From positions 1 to 10,069 of the forward strand of contig JACRCJ010000243.1 of assembly GCA_016219075.1 (NCBI GenBank): a DNA stretch of 10,069 nucleotides, given 5' to 3'. Below, one piece after another: positions 1 through 5,156 of the stretch. The first letter of the stretch is position 1. Each line of letters begins with the position of its first letter. Source of the stretch: Deltaproteobacteria bacterium. GTDB lineage: Bacteria; Desulfobacterota; GWC2-55-46. The translations under genes were made by a program, and so were the position numbers. The notes below the pieces were generated by a model. That model saw only the letters and a program-made list of their open reading frames with translations. It searched no databases and had not been told where the DNA came from.

Positions 1-305
1 GTTGTCAAGGTCGTGCCTGCTCCTGCGAAAGGATCAAGGACATATGGGATTGAATTTGAAGCTGGCTTGAATTTATTTAAAACGTATCGGACAAATTCAG
101 AAGAGAAAGCCTCTTTGTATTTTAACCAACGATAAAATGGGGTGGATTTGTTTGCCTGGAAAGAAACAAGCTGACGTGTAAGTTCTTGATTTATAATTAA
201 TTTATCAGCATATTTGCGGTATAAAGCTGCTCTTGCATTAACAAAAGATAAGGCTTTAAGATTTCTATCTTTCTCAAATTGTAATTTTTCGATAGAAAAT
301 CCCAT
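1..305 (-). CDS. DNA methyltransferase, N-terminal part (cut by window edge)
   Basis: This reading frame is open from an ATG at 305 to the window edge (101 codons) and continues outside. Residues 89-100 read VLDPFAGAGTTL, the SAM-binding motif I (DPFxGxGTT) of N6-adenine and N4-cytosine DNA methyltransferases. It follows an N-terminal stretch with FYRWLKYKEAFS (57-68), similar to the region before motif I in methylases where motif I precedes the catalytic motif. The catalytic (D/N/S)PP(Y/F/W) motif is not in the window. The start is well defined: an in-frame TAG lies five codons upstream and AGAGG sits 9 nt before the ATG. Codons are AT-rich (TTA, AAA, ATT, CGT), unlike the GC-rich neighbours, which suggests horizontal acquisition. 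It could belong to a restriction-modification system, a BREX-like cluster or be an orphan methylase; partner genes would lie beyond position 1. The methyltransferase call is fairly sure; the subtype is unknown. Confidence 0.72.
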   Translation of the reverse strand, partial: MGFSIEKLQFEKDRNLKALSFVNARAALYRKYADKLIINQELTRQLVSFQANKSTPFYRWLKYKEAFSSEFVRYVLNKFKPASNSIPYVLDPFAGAGTTLT

Positions 306-343
306 GGAATATGCCCTCTAAGCAATATATGGTAGCTTGCAAA

Positions 344-372
344 ACAATACTACACAGTATATATTGTGTCAA
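344..372 (-). promoter_or_regulatory. Sigma70 promoter of the methyltransferase gene
   Basis: On the minus strand a perfect -35 TTGACA (372-367) is followed by a 17-bp spacer and a -10 TATTGT (349-344, 4/6). Transcription would start near 337, giving a leader of about 32 nt that includes the AGAGG ribosome site. It lies in the AT-rich gap between dinB and the methyltransferase gene, so that gene need not depend on dinB read-through. Confidence 0.6.
352..369. promoter_or_regulatory. Imperfect palindrome in promoter spacer, possible operator
   Basis: The 18-bp sequence ACACAGTATATATTGTGT is palindromic except at one symmetric pair. It occupies the spacer and overlaps the end of the -35 box of the methyltransferase promoter. 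A dimeric repressor bound here would block the promoter. Methylase promoters are often controlled by small HTH or C proteins, but no such gene is in the window, so the binding protein is unknown. Confidence 0.4.
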
Positions 373-421
373 GAAGGTTTTACTCAAGGAATTGTTTAAA
401 TTTAATTAGAAAAATTTTTAT

Positions 422-1465
422 TCACCCCAGCCCCGAAACCTTAACTCCTACAAGCCTCACTGCCCTGGGGAACTCTACGGACTCAAGGAGCTTTAAAGCC
501 GAGGGCCATATGTCGTTCAAAGAGCCCGTCGCCGTCTCGAAAGTAGTCCCCCTCGTTATGGTCTTAAAGTCAGAGTAGCGTATCTTTATGGTCACGGTGC
601 GGGCCTTGCGCCCGATATCCTTGAGCCGCGCCGCGACATCTTCGGTCAAGGCGTAGAGCGTCTCTTTTATGATGTAGATGTCCCCGGTGTCCTCTTCGAA
701 GGTGACTTCCCTGCTTAGCGTCCCCGGCTCGCGGAAAGAGACCACCGGGCTTGTATCGACCCCTCTGGCGTGCTCATGGAGGGTAGCGCCGATATTGGGG
801 CCGAAGTTCCTCTCAAGGTGCTGTATGGGGGTTTTTGCCAGCTCCCCTATCGTTTTTATACCAAGGTCATTGAGCCTTCTTTCGGTCTTTCTCCCCACGC
901 CCCAGAGCTCTATTACCGGCAGGTCCCTTAATGTCTTCTCCACATCTTTTTCGTAGACCACCCTGAAGCCGTCGGGCTTACCCATGTCGCACGCCATCTT
1001 GGCGATGAGCTTATTTGGGCCGACCCCTACGGAGGCCGTAAGCCTCAACTCCCTTTTTATCCGCTCCTTTATCTCTCCCGCGATCTTAACGGCGTTGGGG
1101 AACGGGTCTGCCCCGGCCTCTGACAAAATTTCTATGAACGCCTCGTCGAGGCCGAAGGACTCTACCTGGGGGCTGTAGTCACGGAGAAGCTCCATGAACC
1201 TCTCCGACTCTTTTTCGTAAGCCTCGAAGTCCACGGGGAGAAAGACCGCCAGCGGGCAGAGGCCGTACGCCTTTTTAAGGGGCATCCCGGAGTGAACGCC
1301 GGATTTTCTGGCCTCGTAGGAGGCGGCGGACACTACCCCTCTTTTCCTCGGGTCCCCGTCCGCGCCGACGATGACCGGCCTGCCCTTGAGGCCCGGTTCC
1401 TTCTTTATTTCAACGGACGCGAAAAACGCGTCGAGGTCCACATGTATTACAGCTCTTGGCGCCAT
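422..1465 (-). CDS. dinB: DNA polymerase IV (Y-family, DinB), short C-terminus
   Basis: Error-prone translesion polymerase of the DinB family, 347 aa. The N-terminal palm begins IHVDLDAFFASVE with catalytic D10 and steric-gate F15. SYEAR is at 49-53, and the catalytic pair D107/E108 lies in SFGLDEAF. A helix-hairpin-helix region (ELWGVGRKTERRL) and a little-finger domain follow. The ATG has AAGGA about 10 nt upstream. The protein stops at VGVKVSGLG, where relatives usually continue for about 15-20 residues ending in a beta-clamp-binding motif such as QLxLF; none is present here or in the other frames just past the stop. The stop coincides with the switch from GC-rich to AT-rich DNA, so the tail may have been lost when the left-hand island arrived. 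No convincing LexA box was seen. Family assignment is very secure. Confidence 0.95.
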   Translation of the reverse strand: MAPRAVIHVDLDAFFASVEIKKEPGLKGRPVIVGADGDPRKRGVVSAASYEARKSGVHSGMPLKKAYGLCPLAVFLPVDFEAYEKESERFMELLRDYSPQVESFGLDEAFIEILSEAGADPFPNAVKIAGEIKERIKRELRLTASVGVGPNKLIAKMACDMGKPDGFRVVYEKDVEKTLRDLPVIELWGVGRKTERRLNDLGIKTIGELAKTPIQHLERNFGPNIGATLHEHARGVDTSPVVSFREPGTLSREVTFEEDTGDIYIIKETLYALTEDVAARLKDIGRKARTVTIKIRYSDFKTITRGTTFETATGSLNDIWPSALKLLESVEFPRAVRLVGVKVSGLG

Positions 1466-1508
1466 GCGTTCAGAGTCCTTGGGAAGTTTATTTTTTTAAC
1501 AGGCAAGA

Positions 1509-1524
1509 GGGCCCCGGAGGGCCC
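1509..1524. repeat. GC-rich hairpin in dinB leader
   Basis: GGGCCC-CGGA-GGGCCC forms a 6-bp stem with a 4-nt loop, about 45 bp upstream of the dinB start. No T-tract follows on either strand, so it is not a typical terminator. It may add structure to the dinB leader. Confidence 0.35.
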
Positions 1525-1529
1525 GCTTC

Positions 1530-1566
1530 AAAAAAAACGCCTCGGTCCTGGAAAGACCGGGCGTTT
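1530..1566 (-). terminator. Rho-independent terminator or dinB leader attenuator
   Basis: Read on the minus strand, a stem of about 12 bp (arms AAACGCCCGGTC and GACCGAGGCGTTT with one bulged base, 8-nt loop) is followed by eight T residues. It fits a terminator for the response regulator gene upstream. An extended -10 box ends just before the stem, so the hairpin could instead form at the very 5' end of the dinB transcript. Confidence 0.75.
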
Positions 1567-1571
1567 AAAGG

Positions 1572-1580
1572 AGTATAGCA
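1572..1580 (-). promoter_or_regulatory. Candidate extended -10 promoter for dinB
   Basis: The minus strand reads TGCTATACT, an extended -10 (TGn plus TATACT, 5/6 to consensus). The -35 position is poor (TTCAAG with a 17-bp spacer). Predicted start is near 1565, about 100 nt before the dinB ATG and at the base of the 1530-1566 hairpin. No better promoter was seen closer to dinB. Confidence 0.35.
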
Positions 1581-1642
1581 CAAGAGGGACGGGGCTTGAA
1601 AGGAATTTAACGGGAAGGCGGTGCTGAACGGAGGGAAAGAAG

Positions 1643-1665
1643 AGGGCCGGGGTCTTCCCGGCCTT
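1643..1665 (-). terminator. Hairpin just past the response regulator stop
   Basis: GGCCGGG (1645-1651) pairs with CCCGGCC (1657-1663) across a 5-nt loop, extended by A-T and G-T pairs. On the minus strand it starts 7 nt after the response regulator stop and is followed by CTCTTCTTTCCC, pyrimidine-rich but not a clean T run. It may act in tandem with the hairpin at 1530-1566. Confidence 0.4.
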
Positions 1666-1671
1666 GTAGCC

Positions 1672-2052
1672 TCAGGCGTATTTGCGCGCCGAGCGGACTA
1701 TCTCGTCGGCGAAGTACGGCTTTCTTATGAACTCGTCGAGCATCCCCTCTTTTATGCCCTGGAGTATGACGTCTTCCGCGTCGCGGAAGTACCCGGTGAA
1801 GAGGACCACCTTCGTGCCGGGCCTGACCTTTTTTATCTCCCTGAATGTCTCCAGGCCGTTCATCCCTGGCATCACTATGTCCATGAAGACCAGCGAGTAC
1901 CCCCTTTGCCTGACCGCCTCCACGGCGTCCGAGCCGCTTACCACATAGGCCGCCTCAAACCCCTCGTCCTTCAATATCTCGCTTATCCCTATCCCGATGG
2001 ACTCCTCGTCGTCGACCACGAGTATCTTGCTTTTGATCTGCTTGTTTAACAT
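1672..2052 (-). CDS. Single-domain response regulator (CheY-like receiver)
   Basis: A 126-aa stand-alone REC domain with no output domain. It shows the acidic pair D14/D15 (ILVVDDEE), phospho-acceptor D58 (VFMDIVMPGMNG), the switch threonine T86 (LFTGY) and K111 (IRKPY). It probably receives phosphate from a histidine kinase and acts through protein contacts. The chosen ATG has AAAGGAG 5 nt upstream. A second in-frame ATG at 2115 has AGGTGGAG 6 nt upstream and would add 21 residues that match no receiver feature, so it is less likely. It lies behind a consensus promoter with a long leader and is closed by one or two terminators. No kinase is adjacent; the hybrid kinase at 7590 is a possible but unproven partner. 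Confidence 0.9.
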   Translation of the reverse strand: MLNKQIKSKILVVDDEESIGIGISEILKDEGFEAAYVVSGSDAVEAVRQRGYSLVFMDIVMPGMNGLETFREIKKVRPGTKVVLFTGYFRDAEDVILQGIKEGMLDEFIRKPYFADEIVRSARKYA

Positions 2053-2330
2053 TTTGGCTCCTTTGCCGATCTCCCATTGAGTCCCGGTATCCCCGTGCTG
2101 AAACGCTACTTCCATATGGCGCTCCACCTGCGTTCATCCCCTGCCAGGGGTTTAGGGTTAATGGTTTTCGGTTTAAACTGGCGCTAAGGATGCAAATGTT
2201 TTTACCGTGGTTCAACCTGGTACGATGGAGTCGAAACGAAGAAGCGGGCGGGCTGTCAGATCGAGGTGCGACGGCTTTTTTAGATACTGTTACAGGGTCG
2301 TTGATGGGAGTGTTCCATGAAGCTGCATTA
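2053..2330 (-). other. Long untranslated leader of the response regulator
   Basis: About 270 nt separate the predicted transcription start from the regulator ATG, with no convincing gene. Visible elements are CCCCTGGCAGGGG (2138-2150, 6-bp arms around one base), GTTTAAAC (2171-2178) and CCATATGG (2112-2119). I could not match it to a riboswitch class I know; it lacks the conserved core of the GEMM c-di-GMP aptamer. It may be a regulatory leader or ordinary spacer. Confidence 0.35.
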
Positions 2331-2358
2331 ATTATACCTTTTTCGGCATTCATGTCAA
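2331..2358 (-). promoter_or_regulatory. Perfect sigma70 promoter upstream of response regulator
   Basis: The minus strand carries TTGACA (2358-2353), a 16-bp spacer and TATAAT (2336-2331), both consensus. Transcription would start near 2324. A small inverted repeat (GTCAA-4 nt-TTGAC, 2354-2367) overlaps the -35 box and could be an operator. The promoter sits just after the MFS stop, and no clear terminator separates them. Confidence 0.75.
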
Positions 2359-2393
2359 GTTATTGACGCATAATTTTGTCCTTTTTTTTCTGA

Positions 2394-3644
2394 TTACTTA
2401 TCTTTTTCAGCTAAAGAACCGGCAGGATGGCCTGTTTTAGAGACGCCCCTCTCCGGGCCCCTCGGGAGGACCGGCCTTTTAAAGAGCATGAAGGCAAGAA
2501 ATACCGAAAAAAGCATAAGAAAAAGTGAGATTGTGAAGGCGGCCCCGGCGCCGTACCTTCCGTACAGAGCTGTCCCTATGAACGGGGCTATCGCCCCCCT
2601 TACGCCCCCCAGCGCGATAGAGGCCGCCATGTAGTGGGGGACCTCTTTGGGCTCGGCCATCCTTATCACTACTATGTAGTTGGCGAGTTCCACCGCGGCG
2701 AAGACGAACCCTGCGGCCCCCTGCGCCGCCCCGAGCACAAGGATGTCGCGAGTCATCAAGTAAAGGAGCGGGACCGTCGAGGCGGCCATGAATATCAGCG
2801 CCAGGGTCTTTCTTACCGTGAACCTGTCCATGAAGTGTCCCCAGAAGAAAAACCCCGCAAGCCACATCCCGGAGAAGACCGAACCGTAGATGCCGGTGGC
2901 GAAGTTCGATATATGCGACTCGTCCACGAGCACAAGGGGGAATACCGGGAGCGCAAGGAGCATCCCGGACTCGAATACCGTATAGGCGGCGAGAAACCTG
3001 AGGAATACCGGGTCGCTGAAGGGCGCCCGGAAGCTGCCGATGCCCCGTAGACTCCCTCTTTTGCGCTCCTCCCTCCTTACCTTTACGCGCCTGAACTGGA
3101 GGGCCGAGAGGACGCCGAAGACGGCGGCCGCGGGGAAGATGTAGCGGTAGTTCCCGGTGCCTTTCTCAAGCACATAGCCCGCCAGGGCTGAGGAGGCTAT
3201 CCAGAAAAGCGCCGTCCTCACCCGCACCCGGCTCATGAGCCGGCCCCTCAAGGCCTCCGGGTAGTTGGTCTTCATTATATAGGCGTAGGACGGGAACGGG
3301 ACCGCCGTGATGAACATATAGAGGAAGATCACCGCCGTGTACCACGCCGGCGAGTAGACCCAGAACATCGTCACAAGAAGCCCTCTCCCCAGGACGCAGG
3401 GCCAGACCACATACCAGACCCTTCCCTGTCCGAAGAGGTCCTCAGTCCACAGTAGCGTAAAGGCGTTGGCAAGGTACGGGGCCGCGGCCAGTAAAGCGAT
3501 CTGGAAGTGCGTGGCCCCGATCTTTCTTCCGACGACGGAGACGAAAGGCAGCAGCATCCCCCCGAATATCCCCACAAGCATCGCCGAGCGCAGGTCGTAA
3601 TAGTATGTGTGCCTCGCGTGCAGAGGCAGGTCCCTGAACCTCAT
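2394..3644 (-). CDS. MFS-family membrane transporter
   Basis: A 416-aa polytopic membrane protein with about 12 hydrophobic segments in two halves, split by a basic loop (RRVKVRREERKRG, 185-197). WGHFMDRFTVRK (268-279) matches the MFS loop 2-3 motif (GxxxDRxGRR) at the start of the second half, and EALRGRLMSRVR (130-141) resembles the equivalent cytoplasmic loops of the first half. The substrate cannot be told; drug or metabolite export is usual for such proteins. The frame is open back to a TTG at 3806, but the extra 54 residues would run through the intergenic promoter region, have no ribosome site and do not look like transporter sequence. I chose the ATG at 3644, although it also lacks a Shine-Dalgarno. 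It is divergent from the thioredoxin-like gene, so the Fur box between them could also affect it. Confidence 0.8.
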   Translation of the reverse strand: MRFRDLPLHARHTYYYDLRSAMLVGIFGGMLLPFVSVVGRKIGATHFQIALLAAAPYLANAFTLLWTEDLFGQGRVWYVVWPCVLGRGLLVTMFWVYSPAWYTAVIFLYMFITAVPFPSYAYIMKTNYPEALRGRLMSRVRVRTALFWIASSALAGYVLEKGTGNYRYIFPAAAVFGVLSALQFRRVKVRREERKRGSLRGIGSFRAPFSDPVFLRFLAAYTVFESGMLLALPVFPLVLVDESHISNFATGIYGSVFSGMWLAGFFFWGHFMDRFTVRKTLALIFMAASTVPLLYLMTRDILVLGAAQGAAGFVFAAVELANYIVVIRMAEPKEVPHYMAASIALGGVRGAIAPFIGTALYGRYGAGAAFTISLFLMLFSVFLAFMLFKRPVLPRGPERGVSKTGHPAGSLAEKDK

Positions 3645-3651
3645 GGGTCTG

Positions 3652-3657
3652 ATTATA
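3652..3657 (-). promoter_or_regulatory. Consensus -10 box immediately before the MFS start
   Basis: TATAAT on the minus strand ends 7 nt before the MFS ATG, so transcription would begin at or next to the start codon, giving a leaderless mRNA. This fits the lack of a Shine-Dalgarno. The -35 region is weak (TCCACG at a 17-bp spacing, 3/6). Confidence 0.4.
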
Positions 3658-3721
3658 GTTGAAAGCCGGTACGGCGTGGAAGCGAAATCGGGGGGGAGCG
3701 AGGTTGCGGTTGTTACGGTTT

Positions 3722-3749
3722 TTGACGATTGGGACGATTGGATTATAAT
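3722..3749 (+). promoter_or_regulatory. Sigma70 promoter of the thioredoxin-like gene
   Basis: TTGACG (3722-3727), a 16-bp spacer and TATAAT (3744-3749) give 11 of 12 consensus bases. The start would be near 3756, with a leader of about 62 nt containing the Fur box. GACGATTGG occurs twice in perfect tandem (3724-3732 and 3733-3741), from the -35 box into the spacer, and could be a regulator site. Confidence 0.65.
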
Positions 3750-3776
3750 ATTAATATAGGACATTGAAAAAGTGTT

Positions 3777-3795
3777 GAAAATGATAGTCATTATC
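3777..3795. promoter_or_regulatory. Fur box (17/19 match)
   Basis: GAAAATGATAGTCATTATC matches the classical Fur consensus GATAATGATAATCATTATC at 17 of 19 positions. It lies 28 bp downstream of the -10 box and 10 bp before the Shine-Dalgarno of the plus-strand gene, where a bound repressor could block initiation or early elongation. It also faces the divergent MFS gene. Iron control is inferred; no fur gene is in the window. Confidence 0.65.
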
Positions 3796-3818
3796 AGTAA
3801 GACCAAGGAGGTGCCAGT

Positions 3819-4448
3819 ATGAACCGCGTAAATTGGAGAAAAAACGAGGCTGAGGCCTTGAACGAGATCAAAGGCGGGACAAGACTCCTGTTAAGGTTTC
3901 TCTACAGTCCCGAAGACGAAGGGTCAAAAAAGATCATGGAAGAGACGTTTAACGACGAGCAGGTCGTAAAACTGATCGAGAGAGACACCGCGCCGGTCAT
4001 GATCAACATCGACGAGAAAAAGGAACTCGGCAAGAAGTACCATGTAGACTGGACTCCGGCGTTCGTGATCGCCGACGAGGAAGGAAGAGAGCTTGAAAGG
4101 TTCGTCGGATATCTGCCGCCGAAGGAGTTCATCGCCCAGATGCTTCTTTCCAGAGGTCTGGCCGACTTCCATCTCGAAAGGTACGCGGAAGCCGTAAGCC
4201 TGTTTGAGGAGCTTGTCGACGAGTGCGCGGACTCAGAGCTTGTGCCCGAGGCCGAGTACTTCATCGGCGCGTCCAACTTCAAGGTGACAGGCTCAGCCGA
4301 ATCGCTCGGCGAAGTATGCCATACGCTTAACACCAAGTACCCTGAGAGCGTCTGGACAAAGAGATGCTCGATATGGGCGCATCTGCCGCTTCATAGACCC
4401 TTTGTGGGTTACGACCAGGGCGGTTCAGCCGGCAGCGGCGCTTACTAA
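3819..4448 (+). CDS. Thioredoxin-fold protein without CxxC, with TPR-like helices
   Basis: 209 aa with no signal peptide, so probably cytoplasmic. Residues 1-110 fit a thioredoxin fold: LLLRFLYSPEDEGSKK (23-38) is the beta strand and active-site turn, and VDWTPAFVI (77-85) holds the conserved cis-proline (P80) before a strand and GR/F segments. The CxxC is replaced by S30-P-E-D33, so disulfide exchange is not expected; a binding or chaperone role is inferred. Residues about 111-187 resemble one or two TPR-like helix pairs (GLADFHLERYAEAVSLFEEL; YPESVWTKR). Cysteines C136, C167 and C183 lie only in this part. The tail is rich in glycine and serine. AAGGAGGTG, 5 nt before the ATG, is a near-perfect Shine-Dalgarno. 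It is monocistronic between a Fur-box promoter and a strong terminator. The fold is fairly sure; the function is unknown. Confidence 0.75.
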   Translation: MNRVNWRKNEAEALNEIKGGTRLLLRFLYSPEDEGSKKIMEETFNDEQVVKLIERDTAPVMINIDEKKELGKKYHVDWTPAFVIADEEGRELERFVGYLPPKEFIAQMLLSRGLADFHLERYAEAVSLFEELVDECADSELVPEAEYFIGASNFKVTGSAESLGEVCHTLNTKYPESVWTKRCSIWAHLPLHRPFVGYDQGGSAGSGAY

Positions 4449-4463
4449 GCGCGCGTACCGGAC

Positions 4464-4501
4464 AAAAAAAGGCGCGTTCCAAAGGGAACGCGCCTTTTTT
4501 T
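4464..4501 (+). terminator. Strong rho-independent terminator
   Basis: A perfect 10-bp stem (GGCGCGTTCC / GGAACGCGCC) with loop AAAG is flanked by seven A before and seven T after. It ends the thioredoxin-like transcript 15 nt after its stop, and its symmetry would let it work in both directions. Confidence 0.93.
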
Positions 4502-4558
4502 GCGTCAGTTCCCCGCCATCATGCTTGATTTTTGGCCGCTAAGGTATTAGACTTAGCA

Positions 4559-4564
4559 TACAAT
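4559..4564 (+). promoter_or_regulatory. Candidate -10 box for the PsiE-family gene
   Basis: TACAAT (5/6) lies 45 bp before the chosen ATG. No good -35 is found at 16-18 bp. If real, transcription would start near 4571, ruling out the upstream TTG start at 4532. Confidence 0.3.
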
Positions 4565-4609
4565 ATCAAAATCTTCCGCAACGACGCCATAAAAGAGAGA
4601 ATACCGGAC

Positions 4610-5077
4610 ATGAAAAAGGCCTATCAGATGAACCCTGAAGCGTCACCCGGCGTCTTCAAGTCTTATGTCAACATGTTCCTGAATGTCGTAGACGACATAA
4701 TACTCTTCCTTGTCGCCCTCGGCATAATAGGGGTGGCCGCGCTACTCATGCTCGAGGGGGTCTCCGACTTCATACTGCACGACCAGCACTCGATCTCGCA
4801 CATCATAAGCGACCTGATGTTCGTCCTTATCATCATGGAGCTGTTCAGGCAGGTGATGCGCCAGATCAACCGCCATCCGTTCTCTCTGAACCCTTTCATA
4901 TATATCGGGATAATCGCCAGCGTCAGGGGGATACTCCTTACGCAGATGAGGCTCGGGATGGGCGAGGAGCCGTGGGAGGGAGGGGTGATACAATTGAGCG
5001 TACACGCGGCGATCGTCATCCTCCTCGTGCTGAGCCTGTACTTCTACTCAAAACGCGTCCACAGGGAAGACGACTGA
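4610..5077 (+). CDS. PsiE-family (phosphate-starvation-inducible E-like) inner membrane protein
   Basis: 155 aa with four predicted membrane helices (about 29-50, 65-82, 95-111, 129-146). The core matches the PsiE family: an acidic residue pair before helix 1 (DDIILFLVALGII), a helix 2 ending with a basic stretch, and the segment FIYIGIIASVRGILL (96-110) with its YIGI..xxR signature. PsiE is induced by phosphate starvation in E. coli, but its biochemical role is unknown and no phosphate genes are nearby. The frame is open back to a TTG at 4532, which has no ribosome site and would precede the candidate -10 box. The ATG at 4610 has only a weak GAGAG 10 nt upstream, so the start is uncertain. 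It stands alone, insulated upstream by the terminator and convergent with the REC-PilZ gene. Confidence 0.72.
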   Translation: MKKAYQMNPEASPGVFKSYVNMFLNVVDDIILFLVALGIIGVAALLMLEGVSDFILHDQHSISHIISDLMFVLIIMELFRQVMRQINRHPFSLNPFIYIGIIASVRGILLTQMRLGMGEEPWEGGVIQLSVHAAIVILLVLSLYFYSKRVHREDD

Positions 5078-5092
5078 ACCGGGGCCGAAGAC

Positions 5093-5127
5093 AAAAAAGA
5101 CCGGGTCCTTTGCCGGGTACCGGTCTT
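5093..5127 (-). terminator. Terminator of the REC-PilZ gene
   Basis: Read on the minus strand, AAGACCGG (5127-5120) pairs with CCGGTCTT (5104-5097) across a 15-nt loop, followed by a run of six T (5098-5093). It lies 30 nt past the REC-PilZ stop. On the plus strand no T run follows, so it would not serve the convergent PsiE-family gene efficiently. Confidence 0.7.
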
Positions 5128-5147
5128 CCTGAAAGGTCTTCCTGAAA
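5122..5147. repeat. 13-bp perfect tandem duplication
   Basis: GGTCTTCCTGAAA occurs twice head to tail (5122-5134 and 5135-5147) between the REC-PilZ stop and its terminator. Each copy contains GGTCTT, so either can supply the first arm of the terminator hairpin, making alternative hairpins possible. Confidence 0.85.
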
Positions 5148-5156
5148 AAGGCCCGC

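Noticed and set aside
2179..2194. GG-N10-GC pattern (TGGCGC...TGCA) resembling a sigma54 promoter on the plus strand
   Set aside because: It would transcribe away from the regulator into the antisense strand of the MFS gene; no plus-strand gene follows and several consensus bases are missing.
2053..2330. Possible c-di-GMP riboswitch in the response regulator leader
   Set aside because: The conserved GEMM core and tetraloop-receptor pattern could not be found on reading the leader.
1955..2353. 132-codon minus-strand frame overlapping the response regulator and its leader
   Set aside because: Its start overlaps the -35 box of the perfect promoter, it runs through the regulator gene in another frame, and its product is low-complexity and basic with no recognisable domain.
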